Origin: Bradyrhizobium oropedii | Lineage (GTDB): Bacteria > Pseudomonadota > Alphaproteobacteria > Rhizobiales > Xanthobacteraceae | NCBI RefSeq assembly: GCF_020889685.1 | Contig: NZ_JACMYO010000075.1 | Coordinates: 1 to 36,050, forward strand | Direction of reading: 5' to 3' | Length of the DNA stretch: 36,050 bases | Part shown: positions 24,877 through 33,904 of the stretch, piece by piece | How the letters are laid out: each line of letters opens with the position of its first letter | Position numbering within the stretch: position 1 is the first letter of the stretch | Translations under genes and position numbers: made by a program | The notes under the pieces: model-generated | What the model was told of the DNA's origin: nothing | Seen by the model: the letters and a program-made list of their open reading frames with translations, nothing else | Database searches by the model: none

Positions 24877-25741
24877 TAAGCTGCGACACGCTCGCATCTC
24901 ACGGTCCGGCATCGGTAGCGGAATTGTACCAGCGCAAGATGTCGCTCAGCTCAGCGCCTCGCTCGGCAGCAGCGCTGTGACTCCGGTCAAGGGCGGCACG
25001 CTCGGCGCAACTTTTCTCGTTCTTATCGACGGACGTCAGCATTTTGCCAAGACAAATGGGTTCACCGATGGCGAACCGGCGCTGCGCAAGGAGGCTGCCT
25101 TGCTGTTCACCCTATATGGCGAGCGCCTGAATGTCGAAACGGTCGAGATTGGGACTCGCTTTTGGCTGGTGACCGATGCCTTATCCTATCCGCCGTGTCC
25201 GCCCACCGCAGATCTGTTGCGTGCCTTGATTGCAAGTTGGTCCAATAGGCTTAACGATCCCAGGGTGACTGCAGCCATTCCGGCTCACGATGATTTTGCC
25301 GCGCTGCTGCACGAAGGCCAGGCTGCTCTCAGTGGTTTGATTTCGGGTGCTCATATCAACGCGAAGACGCAGGGCCGGGCCTCGGCCTGCCTTGATCTGC
25401 TGGAGCGCGAAAAGCATCGCTTCGTTGCGGTTCCGTGCCATGGTGATCTCGGCGCTCGCAACCTGATGGTCGATGGCGAAGGCCTCGTGGCCATCGATTG
25501 GGAAGATGCGTACTGGGGAATCGAAGGCTATGACTATCTCTACTGGCTGACCTTCATGGCTCAACGTCCGCGCTATTCACCCACCATGTTCGGGCGCACA
25601 CCCTGGCAGAAGGAGGTGGAGATCGCGATCTTAATCCTGATAATAATGCTGAAGTCGTGGCTATCGGTACTTTTCGGGACTCATCGGGGCAACAGCCTAG
25701 ACTTCAACCGTCGCATCCTGGAAATCGTCGCCTTCGGTTAG
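24869..25741 (+). CDS. Aminoglycoside phosphotransferase-fold small-molecule kinase
   Basis: 290 residues. The nucleotide-binding lobe includes GGTLGATFLVLIDGRQHFAKTN, and the catalytic core is PCHGDLGARNLMVDGEGLVAIDWEDAYWG, with HGDLxxxN and the metal Asp of IDWE, the signature of the APH/choline-kinase fold. The likely target is a sugar or sugar-like small molecule, since it sits between a sulfotransferase and a sugar epimerase. GTG 24869 overlaps the sulfotransferase stop by eight bases; the ATG at 24839 would add residues inside the previous gene. The epimerase GTG follows 10 bases after the stop. Antibiotic resistance is unlikely from context. Confidence 0.75.
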   Translation: MLSKLRHARISRSGIGSGIVPAQDVAQLSASLGSSAVTPVKGGTLGATFLVLIDGRQHFAKTNGFTDGEPALRKEAALLFTLYGERLNVETVEIGTRFWLVTDALSYPPCPPTADLLRALIASWSNRLNDPRVTAAIPAHDDFAALLHEGQAALSGLISGAHINAKTQGRASACLDLLEREKHRFVAVPCHGDLGARNLMVDGEGLVAIDWEDAYWGIEGYDYLYWLTFMAQRPRYSPTMFGRTPWQKEVEIAILILIIMLKSWLSVLFGTHRGNSLDFNRRILEIVAFG

Positions 25742-25751
25742 AGCTATTGAG

Positions 25752-26810
25752 GTGCCCAAGTTGGCCGTCTTGCAAGCCGATCTCGACCTTGTCCTCAAGT
25801 ACGCAAGCTCCGATCTCAGAGCCCTTGCTGGCGCCCGTATTTTTATCACTGGCGGCACCGGCTATATCGGTCGCTGGGTGCTCGAAACTCTGATCCATGC
25901 CGATCGCGCGCTGTCTTTAGGGCTTTCGATAACGGTTCTCAGCCGTGATCCGGCTGGTTTCGCCGCCACTCATCCTCACCTTGGCGCCGATCCGGCCTTG
26001 AAATTCATCGCCGGCGATGTGCGAGATTTCGCGTTTCCGCTCGATTCTTTCACCCACGCCATCCATGGGGCAACCGACGTTGTCACAACCACCGCGCCAT
26101 TGCACACCTTCGACGTAACCGTCGTAGGAACGCGGCGATTTCTCGACTTCTGCCGAGAGGCAGGCATCTCTGACGTGCTGCTGCTGTCCTCCGGCGCGAT
26201 CTACGGCCCCATACCGGCCCACATTGATCTTGTGTGCGAAGACTATCTGGGCGCACCCGACCCGTCGGTAGTCGGTGCGGCCTATGGGCTTGGCAAACGT
26301 GCCGCTGAATGGCTGGGCACCGCCTACGGTGCGGAAGCCGGGCTGTCGTGCAAATCGGCTCGGATATTTGCCCAGATCGGTCCCTACCTCGCGCTCGACC
26401 GGAAATTCGCCGCGGGAAATTTCATCCGTGATGCCATCCTGCGCCAACCGATTGTCATTCGCGGCGATGGGACACCGATGCGCTCCTACATGTACGCAGT
26501 TGATCTCGTAATTTGGCTGCTTGCTATCCTCCTGCGCGGTTCGCCATCGCGCGCCTACAATGTGGGCTCCGATCAGCCCGTTTCGATTGCGAGGCTAGCA
26601 ATGGCCATTGCCAGGGCCGCGGGTGTGGCGCGGCCTGCCATTGAAATTCAGAGCGTGCCGCAGGCTAATCATCCGCCAGAACGCTATGTGCCGTCCATCG
26701 TCCGTGCCCGGGACGAATTGGGCCTTTCGATCCGCGTTCCATTCGACGCTGCGTTGAACCGCACCATCGAATGGCATCGGCCACGTTTACTGAAGGCGCA
26801 GCACCCATGA
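25752..26810 (+). CDS. NAD-dependent epimerase/dehydratase (extended SDR)
   Basis: 352 residues. Rossmann motif FITGGTGYIGRWVLE (from about residue 31), IHGATDVVTT, LLLSSGAIYGP (Ser region), AYGLGKRAAE (YxxxK), and GDGTPMRSYMYAVDLVIWL in the substrate half, as in RmlB/GalE-like enzymes. It starts at GTG 25752 and its stop overlaps the transketolase N ATG by ATGA. It probably supplies a keto or epimerised nucleotide sugar for the transketolase-like pair, but the reaction is not readable. It differs from the SDRs at 5143 and 12662 and looks unrelated to recent duplication. Confidence 0.83.
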   Translation: MPKLAVLQADLDLVLKYASSDLRALAGARIFITGGTGYIGRWVLETLIHADRALSLGLSITVLSRDPAGFAATHPHLGADPALKFIAGDVRDFAFPLDSFTHAIHGATDVVTTTAPLHTFDVTVVGTRRFLDFCREAGISDVLLLSSGAIYGPIPAHIDLVCEDYLGAPDPSVVGAAYGLGKRAAEWLGTAYGAEAGLSCKSARIFAQIGPYLALDRKFAAGNFIRDAILRQPIVIRGDGTPMRSYMYAVDLVIWLLAILLRGSPSRAYNVGSDQPVSIARLAMAIARAAGVARPAIEIQSVPQANHPPERYVPSIVRARDELGLSIRVPFDAALNRTIEWHRPRLLKAQHP

Positions 26811-27622
26811 CCATTGCCCTTGAGGAATTCGCCCGTCGTATCCGTCTCTCATCGCTTGACCTCTGCCACCGCAAGCGTACCTCTCATATCGGAGGCGCCC
26901 TCTCGGTCGCCGATATTTTGGCGGTTCTCTATGGTGGTATCATGCATATCGCGCCAGATGTTGTGAACGACCCGGCACGCGATCGACTTTTCTATAGTAA
27001 GGGGCATGCCTGCGCCGCGCTTTATGCCGCCCTTGATATCCGCGGCTTCTTTCCTACGGGCGCGCTACAGGAAGGATTCGCGGTGGATGGCAGTAATTTT
27101 ACGTCACATGTCAGCCACAGGCTGCCTGGGGTTGAATTGTCGACAGGCAGTCTCGGCCACGCGCTCGGCGTCGCGTGCGGATCGGCGCTAGCGGGTAAGC
27201 GTCGCAACCTTCCTTATTCGGTGTTCGCTGTCCTCAGCGATGGCGAGATGGACGAGGGGTCGAACTGGGAAGCGATACTGTTCGCCGCCCACAACCGGCT
27301 GGACAACCTCATCGCTATCGTCGACTACAACAAAGTGCAGAGTTTTGGCGCCGTGGAAGCCGTGATGGGACTTGAGCCGCTCGCTGGCAAGTTCCGCGCC
27401 TTCAACTGGTCGGTCATCGAGCTCGATGGCCACGAGCTGTCCATCCTCGAGTCCGCACTTTCCGCTGCGAAAGTTAGTCGACAGGGCCGCCCTCACTGCA
27501 TTATCGCTCATACAGTCAAGGGTAAGGGCGTCAGCTTCATGGAAGGCCAGCTCGCCTGGCACTATAAATTTCCCTCCGACGCCGATCTTCATGCGGCGCG
27601 TGTCGAACTGGGCCAGCTATAG
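26807..27622 (+). CDS. Transketolase N-terminal subunit
   Basis: 271 residues, the thiamine-diphosphate pyrophosphate-binding half. Key segments: SHIGGALSVADILAVLYGG (family SGHxGGS), YSKGHACAALYAAL, TGSLGHALGVACGSALA, and SDGEMDEGSNWEAILFA, the Mg/ThDP GDGE motif with Ser for Gly, followed by NKVQSFG in place of the NLQ-type loop. Split transketolases transfer two-carbon ketol units. In sugar clusters such pairs add carbon branches or make unusual sugars. ATG 26807 overlaps the epimerase stop and its own stop shares one base with the GTG of the C subunit, giving near-obligate coupling. A housekeeping transketolase is normally one chain of over 650 residues, so this is a dedicated version. 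Confidence 0.9.
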   Translation: MTIALEEFARRIRLSSLDLCHRKRTSHIGGALSVADILAVLYGGIMHIAPDVVNDPARDRLFYSKGHACAALYAALDIRGFFPTGALQEGFAVDGSNFTSHVSHRLPGVELSTGSLGHALGVACGSALAGKRRNLPYSVFAVLSDGEMDEGSNWEAILFAAHNRLDNLIAIVDYNKVQSFGAVEAVMGLEPLAGKFRAFNWSVIELDGHELSILESALSAAKVSRQGRPHCIIAHTVKGKGVSFMEGQLAWHYKFPSDADLHAARVELGQL

Positions 27623-28533
27623 TGCGTAACACTTTCATCAACACGTTGTGTGAGCTGGCCGCCGCGCGCGACGACATTTTTCTATTGTGCGGTGACCTCG
27701 GATACTCAGTTCTGGAGATATTTGCCGATCGTTTCCCCAAGCGCTTCCTAAATGTTGGAATTGCCGAGCAGAATATGACGCAGGTTGCTGTGGGCTTGGC
27801 GCGCGAGGGCTACAACGTCTTCACCTACTCCATTGGGAACTTCTCCACGCTGCGGGCCATGGAGCAAATCCGCCATGATGTCTGCTATCACGAGGCCAGC
27901 GTGAAGCTGGTGATTGTAGGCGCCGGCTTTGCTTACGGTCCGCAGGGTGTTTCCCATCATACTACCGAGGATATCGCCATGTTACGTGCTATTCCCAACA
28001 TGACTGTTTGTGCGCCGGCAGATCCTGTTGAGGCTCGCGCCGCCGCACGCTTCATGGCTTCCTATCGTGGCCCCGGCTATGTGCGCATCAACAAGTCGGG
28101 CGAAGCTTCGATCCACGATCCAGCGATTTCACTTAACTTTGCACCCGGCCGCCTGCTTCCTGTGCAGGCGGGAAACGATGTTGCGATCCTCGCCACCGGC
28201 GCTATCGTGGCTCACGCCCTCTTAGAGGTGCGGGCGGCGGGAAAATCCTGGTCGGTATATAGCATACCTTTTGTCGGCGGATACGATCCTGTTCAGCTGC
28301 GGGAGATTGCCCAGGCACACGGTCTGTTGGTCACTTTGGAGGAGCATCAACTCAATGGCGGTTTTGGTAGCTCCATCGTCGAATCGCTGAGCGACATGTA
28401 CGCCGTCGGCAGTCTGGCCATCATGCCTCGCGTCAAGCGCATAGCCATTCCAAATTGCTTCATCAGCACCGCTGGCAGCCAAGACTATTTACGTGCTACG
28501 GCGGGGCTGACGCTGGCGAGCGTTCAATCTTGA
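27622..28533 (+). CDS. Transketolase C-terminal subunit
   Basis: 303 residues, the pyrimidine-binding half plus the C-terminal domain. LLCGDLGYSVLE and RFLNVGIAEQNMTQVAVGLAREGY contain the ThDP-activating Glu (IAEQN), followed by VGAGFAYGPQGVSHHTTEDIAMLRAIPNM and a C-terminal domain with VEEHQ-like LEEHQLNGGFGSSI. Starts at GTG 27622, sharing one base with the stop of the N subunit. It must pair with that subunit to form an active site. It ends the operon; 28534-28790 contains only fragments. Confidence 0.9.
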   Translation: MRNTFINTLCELAAARDDIFLLCGDLGYSVLEIFADRFPKRFLNVGIAEQNMTQVAVGLAREGYNVFTYSIGNFSTLRAMEQIRHDVCYHEASVKLVIVGAGFAYGPQGVSHHTTEDIAMLRAIPNMTVCAPADPVEARAAARFMASYRGPGYVRINKSGEASIHDPAISLNFAPGRLLPVQAGNDVAILATGAIVAHALLEVRAAGKSWSVYSIPFVGGYDPVQLREIAQAHGLLVTLEEHQLNGGFGSSIVESLSDMYAVGSLAIMPRVKRIAIPNCFISTAGSQDYLRATAGLTLASVQS

Positions 28534-28790
28534 ACCGCGATGGCGCGAACCTTGGTCGCCGTTTTGTCTCGAGGTTCGTGGCACGGGAGCGTAATCGCCT
28601 CGTCAACTTCTTTGTCGTTGGCGCCTTGAATATTCTGTCGAACAGCCAGTTCGTTTCCAGAGGTAGCTAAGACAATTAGTATTGTGACGTCCGGTGTGCA
28701 ACGAACAGGACAATGCCGTTGAATTGTGAAGCTGCATTGCAGCAAAGGATGTCCGGGTTAAACTCATCGTGAACACCTGAAACGTAGGCA
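28534..28790 (+). other. Fragmentary region after the transketolase operon
   Basis: A frame ending at 28670 contains RNRLVNFFVVGALNILSNSQF, which faintly resembles the first helix of GtrA-like proteins (LVRFLLVGALNT). It is 36 codons and cannot be called a gene. TCCGGGTTAAACTCATCG (28751-28768) is nearly repeated at 23081-23098, suggesting a shared insertion-site or element-end sequence at both places. Confidence 0.3.
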
Positions 28791-28799
28791 ACTTTTGGC

Positions 28800-29945
28800 A
28801 AGGCCGCATGATGCGAGAGTAACACGTCCTAGCATGTTCAGCAGGCCGGGGTAGAAGCCAGAGCCCCGTAGTTCGGATAACGGAGGGGATGGAAACAGAA
28901 CCCACGAAGCCTATCAAAATCTCCCGAGGGAAGATTGATGAGTCACCGGGCCGTAACGAACGCGTTGTGACCTCGAAAGTGAGTAAGTCCGAAGGCCGAG
29001 CCCGCAACCGAAGGGCAAGGCAGGATGAGCAGCCGAACACTGACCGACACGGCTGTTCATCTCGAGGGGTGGAAGCGATGGCACGGTGACAAGAACATGC
29101 CAAGCAACTGCAGAAGCCTTCCTCGTCCGGGGAAAAATCACTGGAGCGAGGTGGGCCGTATGATCGGCGACACCGGGAAGGCGGCCGAAGAGACGGACAG
29201 CGCATGGCGGCCGCCAAGCGCGTGGCTGAAGCAATCGTCCCACGGAAGGCGCGGGTTATCGACGTTGACCTGCGGACCTACTTTGACAATGTCCGGCAAG
29301 GTCGGCTGTCGGCGAAAGTGGCGCGTCGGGTTGATGACGCGGACATCATGCATCTCCTGAAGATGACGCTGAAAGCCTCTGGCGAGCAGGACGTTCCGCA
29401 GGGCGGTGTGATCTCGCCCTTGCTCAGTAATCTCTACCTCAATGAGGTGGACAAGATGCTGGAGCGAGCGCGGGAAGTCACGCGCAACGGCAAGTACACC
29501 TACGTCGAATACGCGTGAGTCGCTGACGACCTGGTGGTCTTGATCGGCGCCTACAAACGTCATGACCGGCCGATTGGAGCCGTGACCTGACGATTCCGGG
29601 AGGAGTTCATCAAGCTGCAGGTAGAAATCAATGATGACAAAAAAGCGGAAACGTGGACCTGAACGAGGCGAAAGCTTCAATTTCCTAGGGTTCGACTTCC
29701 GTTATCTCCGCAGTCCGCGCGGAGCGATGCGGCCCCATTACACGCCCAAGCCGCGAAAGGCGGACGGCGCTCTTGCGCGAGCTCAAAGAGGTGTTTCGGC
29801 GATACCGGTCGCAGCCGATGGACAGGGTAATAAACCTGATCAATCCGATGCTCCGGGCGCGTGAACTAGTGAGGCACTCCAGTGTCTTCAGCTACATCAA
29901 AGATTGGGCTGAGGAGAAGGTCAGGCGCCGTCTGGCGCAGGCCGG
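28800..29945 (+). mobile_element. Group II intron remnant with broken reverse transcriptase/maturase
   Basis: The 5' part (about 28850-29110) matches the look of bacterial intron RNA: GAAGCCAGAGCCCCGTAGTTCGG, then the conserved SPGRNERVVTSKVSKSEG reading. LtrA-type reverse transcriptase blocks follow: VIDVDLRTYFDNV (29254), VARRV, VPQGGVISPLLSNLYLNEVD (29394), TRNGKYTYVEYA, and then a TGA where the active-site YARFADD should be, reading EYA-stop-VADD (29515). More frame breaks follow before FLGFDFRYLRS and LRELKEVFRRYRSQP. The N-terminal quarter of the protein is deleted, and the 3' end (domain V) is missing because an IS5 element joins at 29945. The intron cannot move by itself. Confidence 0.8.
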
Positions 29946-30990
29946 TGAGCTTCTCCATGTCGGCAATTACGGGGCCGAGCGTGTACCCTTCGAAGGGATT
30001 GCCATGGAGTGCTTTGGCATGGAGCAGGAACTGTCCACCCTTCGGAGTCGTCACGAAGGTGGCGATACTGACCTTGCAGCCGAACTCGTAAGGCGCGCGG
30101 CCTTGCTCTTGCCGTTGCACTCGACCTCCGGGGCATGTAACGCATAGACCTTTGGACCGAGCTGATGCTGATCCTGGCTGCGCACCTGCTGCGCTAAACC
30201 GAGCAGCGGGCCGAAACGAGCTTCCAGCGCGGCATCGCCACCAATCTTGCGGCGGATGTCGCGGATGATCCGGCCAAGCCGTGTCCGCAAGAACTTGAGC
30301 TGGCGCCGGGCGCGTTTGGACTGATGAGCGTGGGTACAGCGGCCGACCATGATGGCGGCGCGCTTGGCAGGACGCAGATAGCTCTGGCGCAGCGGCACGC
30401 GGTTATGCTTAGCGAGCCGGACGAGCTTGGTGATCGCCCGATGCATCGACCGCGCGTCGGTCGGATGCGCAACTGCCTTTGGCTGTACACTGGTATCGAC
30501 CACCACGCGCGCTCCAGGTCCTTGGGACCGATGGCGCCAGTCTTGCGCGCCACCGACAGACTTTCCTGGAGCAGCGCGACGAGCTGTTCCTCGCCGAGCT
30601 GACGACCGATCGAACAGCAGCCGGTGGCAGAAGCTCAACTCGCCGCAGAAGTATTGGTGATAGGAGTTCTCGATCTAGCGGGCACATAGCACCTCATCCG
30701 ACAGATTGTGCATGTGCTTCAGAATGAACAGACCGGTGACAAGCCGCGTCGGCAGACCAGGCTGACCCGGACCGGTCTGGCATACCGAACGAAAGCGATC
30801 ATCCAGAAACTTCCAGTCGATCAGCGCCGCCAACTGCACCAGCGGGTGGCCCATGTCGACGATTTGATCGAGCGCAAGAAGCAGCAGGTCCTTTTGGCGG
30901 TCATCCCGCAATTTGCTCATCGCATGCCTCAATTGTCGACGACACGCCGTCAGGGAATCACGAATCGATCGAAAGCAAAATCCCAAAACG
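29945..30990 (-). mobile_element. IS5-family transposase, interrupted
   Basis: On the minus strand from ATG 30920: SKLRDDRQKDLLLLALDQIVDMGHPLVQ, FRSVCQTGPGQPGLPTRLVTGLFILKHMHNLSDE, then an in-frame TAG replaces the Trp of CARWIEN (30675). Next come YHQYFCGELSFCHR, a frameshift near 30600, VVVDTSVQPKAVAHPTDAR (first Asp) and KVYALHAPEVECNGK, and the frame ends in EKLTG at 29945. The last part of the transposase is missing where it meets the intron reverse transcriptase. This is typical of IS5 group elements; inverted repeats were not identified. Confidence 0.82.
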
Positions 30991-31394
30991 CAAGAAAGCG
31001 CGCTCAATACCCGGCCGTCCCGCAAAATCCAATACTTTATCAAGACAACTTCAGCTCATCTCTCAGGTCCGATCTGCATTCTTCACGGACGACTAACGAG
31101 TGCGACGCGACGGACCGAAAGCTGCTCCGGACGGATAGGCCCCCGAGCGAAGCAAATGGGAGCGCGCAGGGGACACCGCACGCTGCGTCGCGACGTGGAG
31201 CAAATTGAGACGTGGCGCGGGCGAAACGCCTGCCGGCGCGTCAGTCCTTGACCTACCTTTGAGGGTTGCACCTTGAAGTGCGCTTAACTCTACCGCCTGA
31301 GATGGCTGTTAAAGCGTAGCGAACGGCCGAGTACCGAGTCTTGCGTGGCGTTCCGGAGCGGGCGATTAACGAACGCGCGTGTAACGGAACCTCA
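30991..31394. other. Stretch without a recognisable gene
   Basis: It separates the IS5 remnant from the GT2 stop codon. Small frames on both strands show no family resemblance. A terminator for the minus-strand glycosyltransferase would be expected here but no clear one was found. Confidence 0.35.
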
Positions 31395-32372
31395 CTACTG
31401 TTTCCAATTTCCTCGCGCAGCATTAGGAGCGGGCGGGAAGTTGATCCGCTCGCGCTCAAACAGGACCGGCTTGTCTCGTACCTGTCCATAGGTTGCGAGC
31501 ACGTACTCGCCTATCATTCCCAGGAAAAACAACTGAAAACCGCCAAGAAAGAATAGCGCGACGATGATCGTCATGATGCCTGGCTCTGTGAGCTGCCTGT
31601 AGAAGATGAGACCGATAAAGAGATTGGCCAGCGCGTAGAACAGGCTCAGTGAGATCAGCAGGAAGCCTCCAAACAGGGCAACCCGAACTGGGGCCGTCGT
31701 GAACGAGACAAGCCCATTCATGCCCTGATCGAAGAGCGTCGTAAGGCCGTTCTTCGAGATACCCTTTTTGCGCGCCCGCCACGTGTAAGGAATCCCGATC
31801 GATCGACCGCCGCATTCGAAAGTCATCATGCGCATGAAAGGATAGCCATCGCGGACATGCCGCATCGCTTCGACGACCCGTCGATCGACGAGCTGGAAGT
31901 CACCGACGCCCGGGGGGACGTCCACCTCCGAGAAAAAATTCGTTAGTAGGCGATAGTAGACGCCGCGGGTGAAGCGCGTGACCCACGCTTCCTCGCGTCT
32001 GGCACGGATACCGTAGACGATCTCGTAGCCCCGTTCCCAGAGCTCGACAAATTGTGGCAGAAGCTCTGGTGGATCCTGCAGGTCGGCGGGAAGAAACAGG
32101 AGGACGGCATCGCCCGCACTGGCCATCACGCCATTGTATGAGTTTCGTAGCGGGCCGAAATTCCGGGTGTTGACGATAACCTTGACGCAGGGATCCTGGG
32201 CGGCGATCTCGCGCAGAATGGAGAGCGTTCTATCCGTCGAAGCATTGTCGCAAAAGATGTGCTCGCGCTGGTAGCTCGGCATGCCCTTGAAGATATCTCG
32301 AACTGCATCGTAGGCATCCCTGATGCTCTGCTCTTCATTGAAGCACGGCGTCACGACTGAAATCGTCTTCAT
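31395..32372 (-). CDS. GT2 glycosyltransferase, GtrB/DPM1-like, with two C-terminal membrane helices
   Basis: 325 residues. The GT-A fold begins MKTISVVTPCFNEEQSI, followed by FCDNASTDRT and LFLPADLQDPPEL, the DxD-like metal site of polyprenyl-phosphate glycosyltransferases. Two membrane segments close the protein (ALFGGFLLISLSLFYALANLFIGLIF and IIVALFFLGGFQLFFLGMIGEYV). Transfers a sugar from a nucleotide donor to undecaprenyl phosphate on the cytosolic face. The ATG at 32372 overlaps the stop of the GtrA-like gene by ATGA; extending upstream to 32510 adds sequence inside that gene. The usual partner is a GtrA flippase, present here. The donor may be the UDP-sugar made by the genes at 12662-15089, now 16 kb away. 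Confidence 0.9.
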   Translation of the reverse strand: MKTISVVTPCFNEEQSIRDAYDAVRDIFKGMPSYQREHIFCDNASTDRTLSILREIAAQDPCVKVIVNTRNFGPLRNSYNGVMASAGDAVLLFLPADLQDPPELLPQFVELWERGYEIVYGIRARREEAWVTRFTRGVYYRLLTNFFSEVDVPPGVGDFQLVDRRVVEAMRHVRDGYPFMRMMTFECGGRSIGIPYTWRARKKGISKNGLTTLFDQGMNGLVSFTTAPVRVALFGGFLLISLSLFYALANLFIGLIFYRQLTEPGIMTIIVALFFLGGFQLFFLGMIGEYVLATYGQVRDKPVLFERERINFPPAPNAARGNWKQ

Positions 32373-32803
32373 CGGATCCTGCCAAATACAAGATAGCGAT
32401 TGATCGCGTAGGAAAGCAGAGCGAGAACGGGGAGGGTAAGGGGTTGCCCGATGGGCGGCGATCGTGCGAGAGCAGTCCATTCGTCCAGCAGCAGGATATT
32501 GACGAGCCAAATGGCTGCGCAGCCGGTCACAAAGGGCAGGAGTGCGGAAAGCCTTCGACTGCGAAAAACCAACCTTCCGGTGGAACGAAAATTGAACTCA
32601 ACGCCACACGCAGTCGCGAGCGTTATGGGAGGTTGATGAGAGCCAAGCAGTAGGTAAAAAAGCGCAAACAGAGTATATCTGAAGGCCGTGTTGACGATAC
32701 CAACAAGCACAAATTTAACGAAATTGACCAGGGTCTGCCCGCTCTCGTGCTCAGGGGCGCCATCTGCCCGAGCGTCAGTTGCCACGGCGACCGGCTCTCG
32801 CAC
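32369..32803 (-). CDS. GtrA-family membrane protein (putative undecaprenyl-phosphate-sugar flippase)
   Basis: About 144 residues with four hydrophobic helices: FVKFVLVGIVNTAFRYTLFALFYLLL, the ITLATACGVEFNFRSTGRLVF segment (family: NFxxxRxxVF), LPFVTGCAAIWLVNILLL and LTLPVLALLSYAINRYLVF. GtrA proteins move lipid-linked sugars across the inner membrane and work with GtrB-like GT2 enzymes, here coupled by ATGA. The start is uncertain: GTG 32803 gives a normal length, but the frame is open upstream as far as 33388 without any start that looks conserved. Confidence 0.78.
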   Translation of the reverse strand: MREPVAVATDARADGAPEHESGQTLVNFVKFVLVGIVNTAFRYTLFALFYLLLGSHQPPITLATACGVEFNFRSTGRLVFRSRRLSALLPFVTGCAAIWLVNILLLDEWTALARSPPIGQPLTLPVLALLSYAINRYLVFGRIR

Positions 32804-33421
32804 GGCCCTCAGCCGCCGGGGTCTTTCGGAAACTCGGAGCAAACACCGCCTCGTATCCCGCCGGGCGGCCGGCGGTCCGTGTAAAATGGATTTGAACGCC
32901 GAAGTGCGTGACAGCAAGCTCGTGGAGTTCATGTTCCTGATGGGACTTTTGGTGTAGAGGTCGACCGACATATCCGACGCGGCCGCCAGTCGCCAGCAGT
33001 CACGACGTGCCAACTCAATTGTTCTGCAGAGTCGCGCATCATCGGCTCCGGCGAGGAAAATACGGCTCTCGAGGAAGATCGCGATGTCGGCATAACCGAA
33101 GATGCGGACGTCGAGTATAGCGCTGCGGCAAGAGGCTAGGCCGTGCGGCCGCTTCGAGTTTCGCCGGCGGGTAGGCGGAAAAAGACCCAAGTCGATTGAC
33201 CGGTGTTGAAGGCTACGAATCTTCGTCGACGGGTTCCGAAATCTCCACCATACACCGCGCCGCCCGACAAGAAGGCATACCGCATCCCGGCCGACTATGC
33301 TCACTAAGTCATCGTCCCACGTTCGGGTCATGCTGAGGGTCTCGCCGCGAAGGTCGGCAATGCGCGTGTGTGTTCTGGCGCCGATCACATCAATAGTGGG
33401 TTCGTCTGCAGCTGGGCGGGA
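32804..33421. other. Region upstream of the GtrA-like gene
   Basis: The minus-strand frame of gtrA stays open through most of this stretch (to 33388), an unusual length for chance. Segments such as DVRIFGYADIAIFLESRIFLAGADDARLCRTIELAR read protein-like but match no family I recognise. It may be the remains of another gene fused in frame, or just high-GC chance. Confidence 0.3.
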
Positions 33422-33625
33422 CTAACGTGCTTTAATCATGCTTGACATCGGTAGCATCGAGACGCGACCGGATACAGGCACCGATGAATGACCAGCCGAA
33501 AACATTTTCCCGGCGTGAGTCAGCGCGTAGTGGCGTTCCACCAACTGAGGGGTTTGACGCCGGATGTCCTCTGCGTGCCCGGTCGAATTGACAGGCTCGG
33601 ATGCCGGTGTGCACTGGATCGTCAT
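33422..33625 (-). CDS. Small hypothetical protein with strong ribosome binding site
   Basis: 67 residues from ATG 33625, which has AGGAG six bases upstream; another ATG lies at 33631 but too close to that site. The product is hydrophilic, with a Ser/Thr-rich first 20 residues and no membrane segment. Not recognised. It could be a truncated gene. The 270 bases upstream, up to the copy 2 module, hold no further gene; I saw no convincing -24/-12, nod-box or tts-box there. Confidence 0.35.
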   Translation of the reverse strand: MTIQCTPASEPVNSTGHAEDIRRQTPQLVERHYALTHAGKMFSAGHSSVPVSGRVSMLPMSSMIKAR

Positions 33626-33904
33626 GACCATCTCCTGGAGTGGGACTGAAAATGCCGGGTCGATACACGGGATTCAGGGCTCCGATTAGGGCCGTTGGCG
33701 AACAGAGTTTGATTGATCTTGCATGCCGACCCACTTCGAGTGCGCTTGATCGGCCTAACGGTCATCAACCGACATGTGGCATGTTTACGTCACCTGCATC
33801 AATTGCTAGCGTTGGTAGTTGACCATGGCGCAAATTGTTGCATATGCGCAAGAGGCGCGGCTGAGCCTACAATCATGCAGTCGATAGGGTACTAAAGGCC
33901 GAGT

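Noticed and set aside
24869..25741. Antibiotic-resistance aminoglycoside kinase
   Set aside because: The fold matches, but the gene is embedded in a sugar operon with overlapping starts, so a sugar or small-molecule kinase is more likely.
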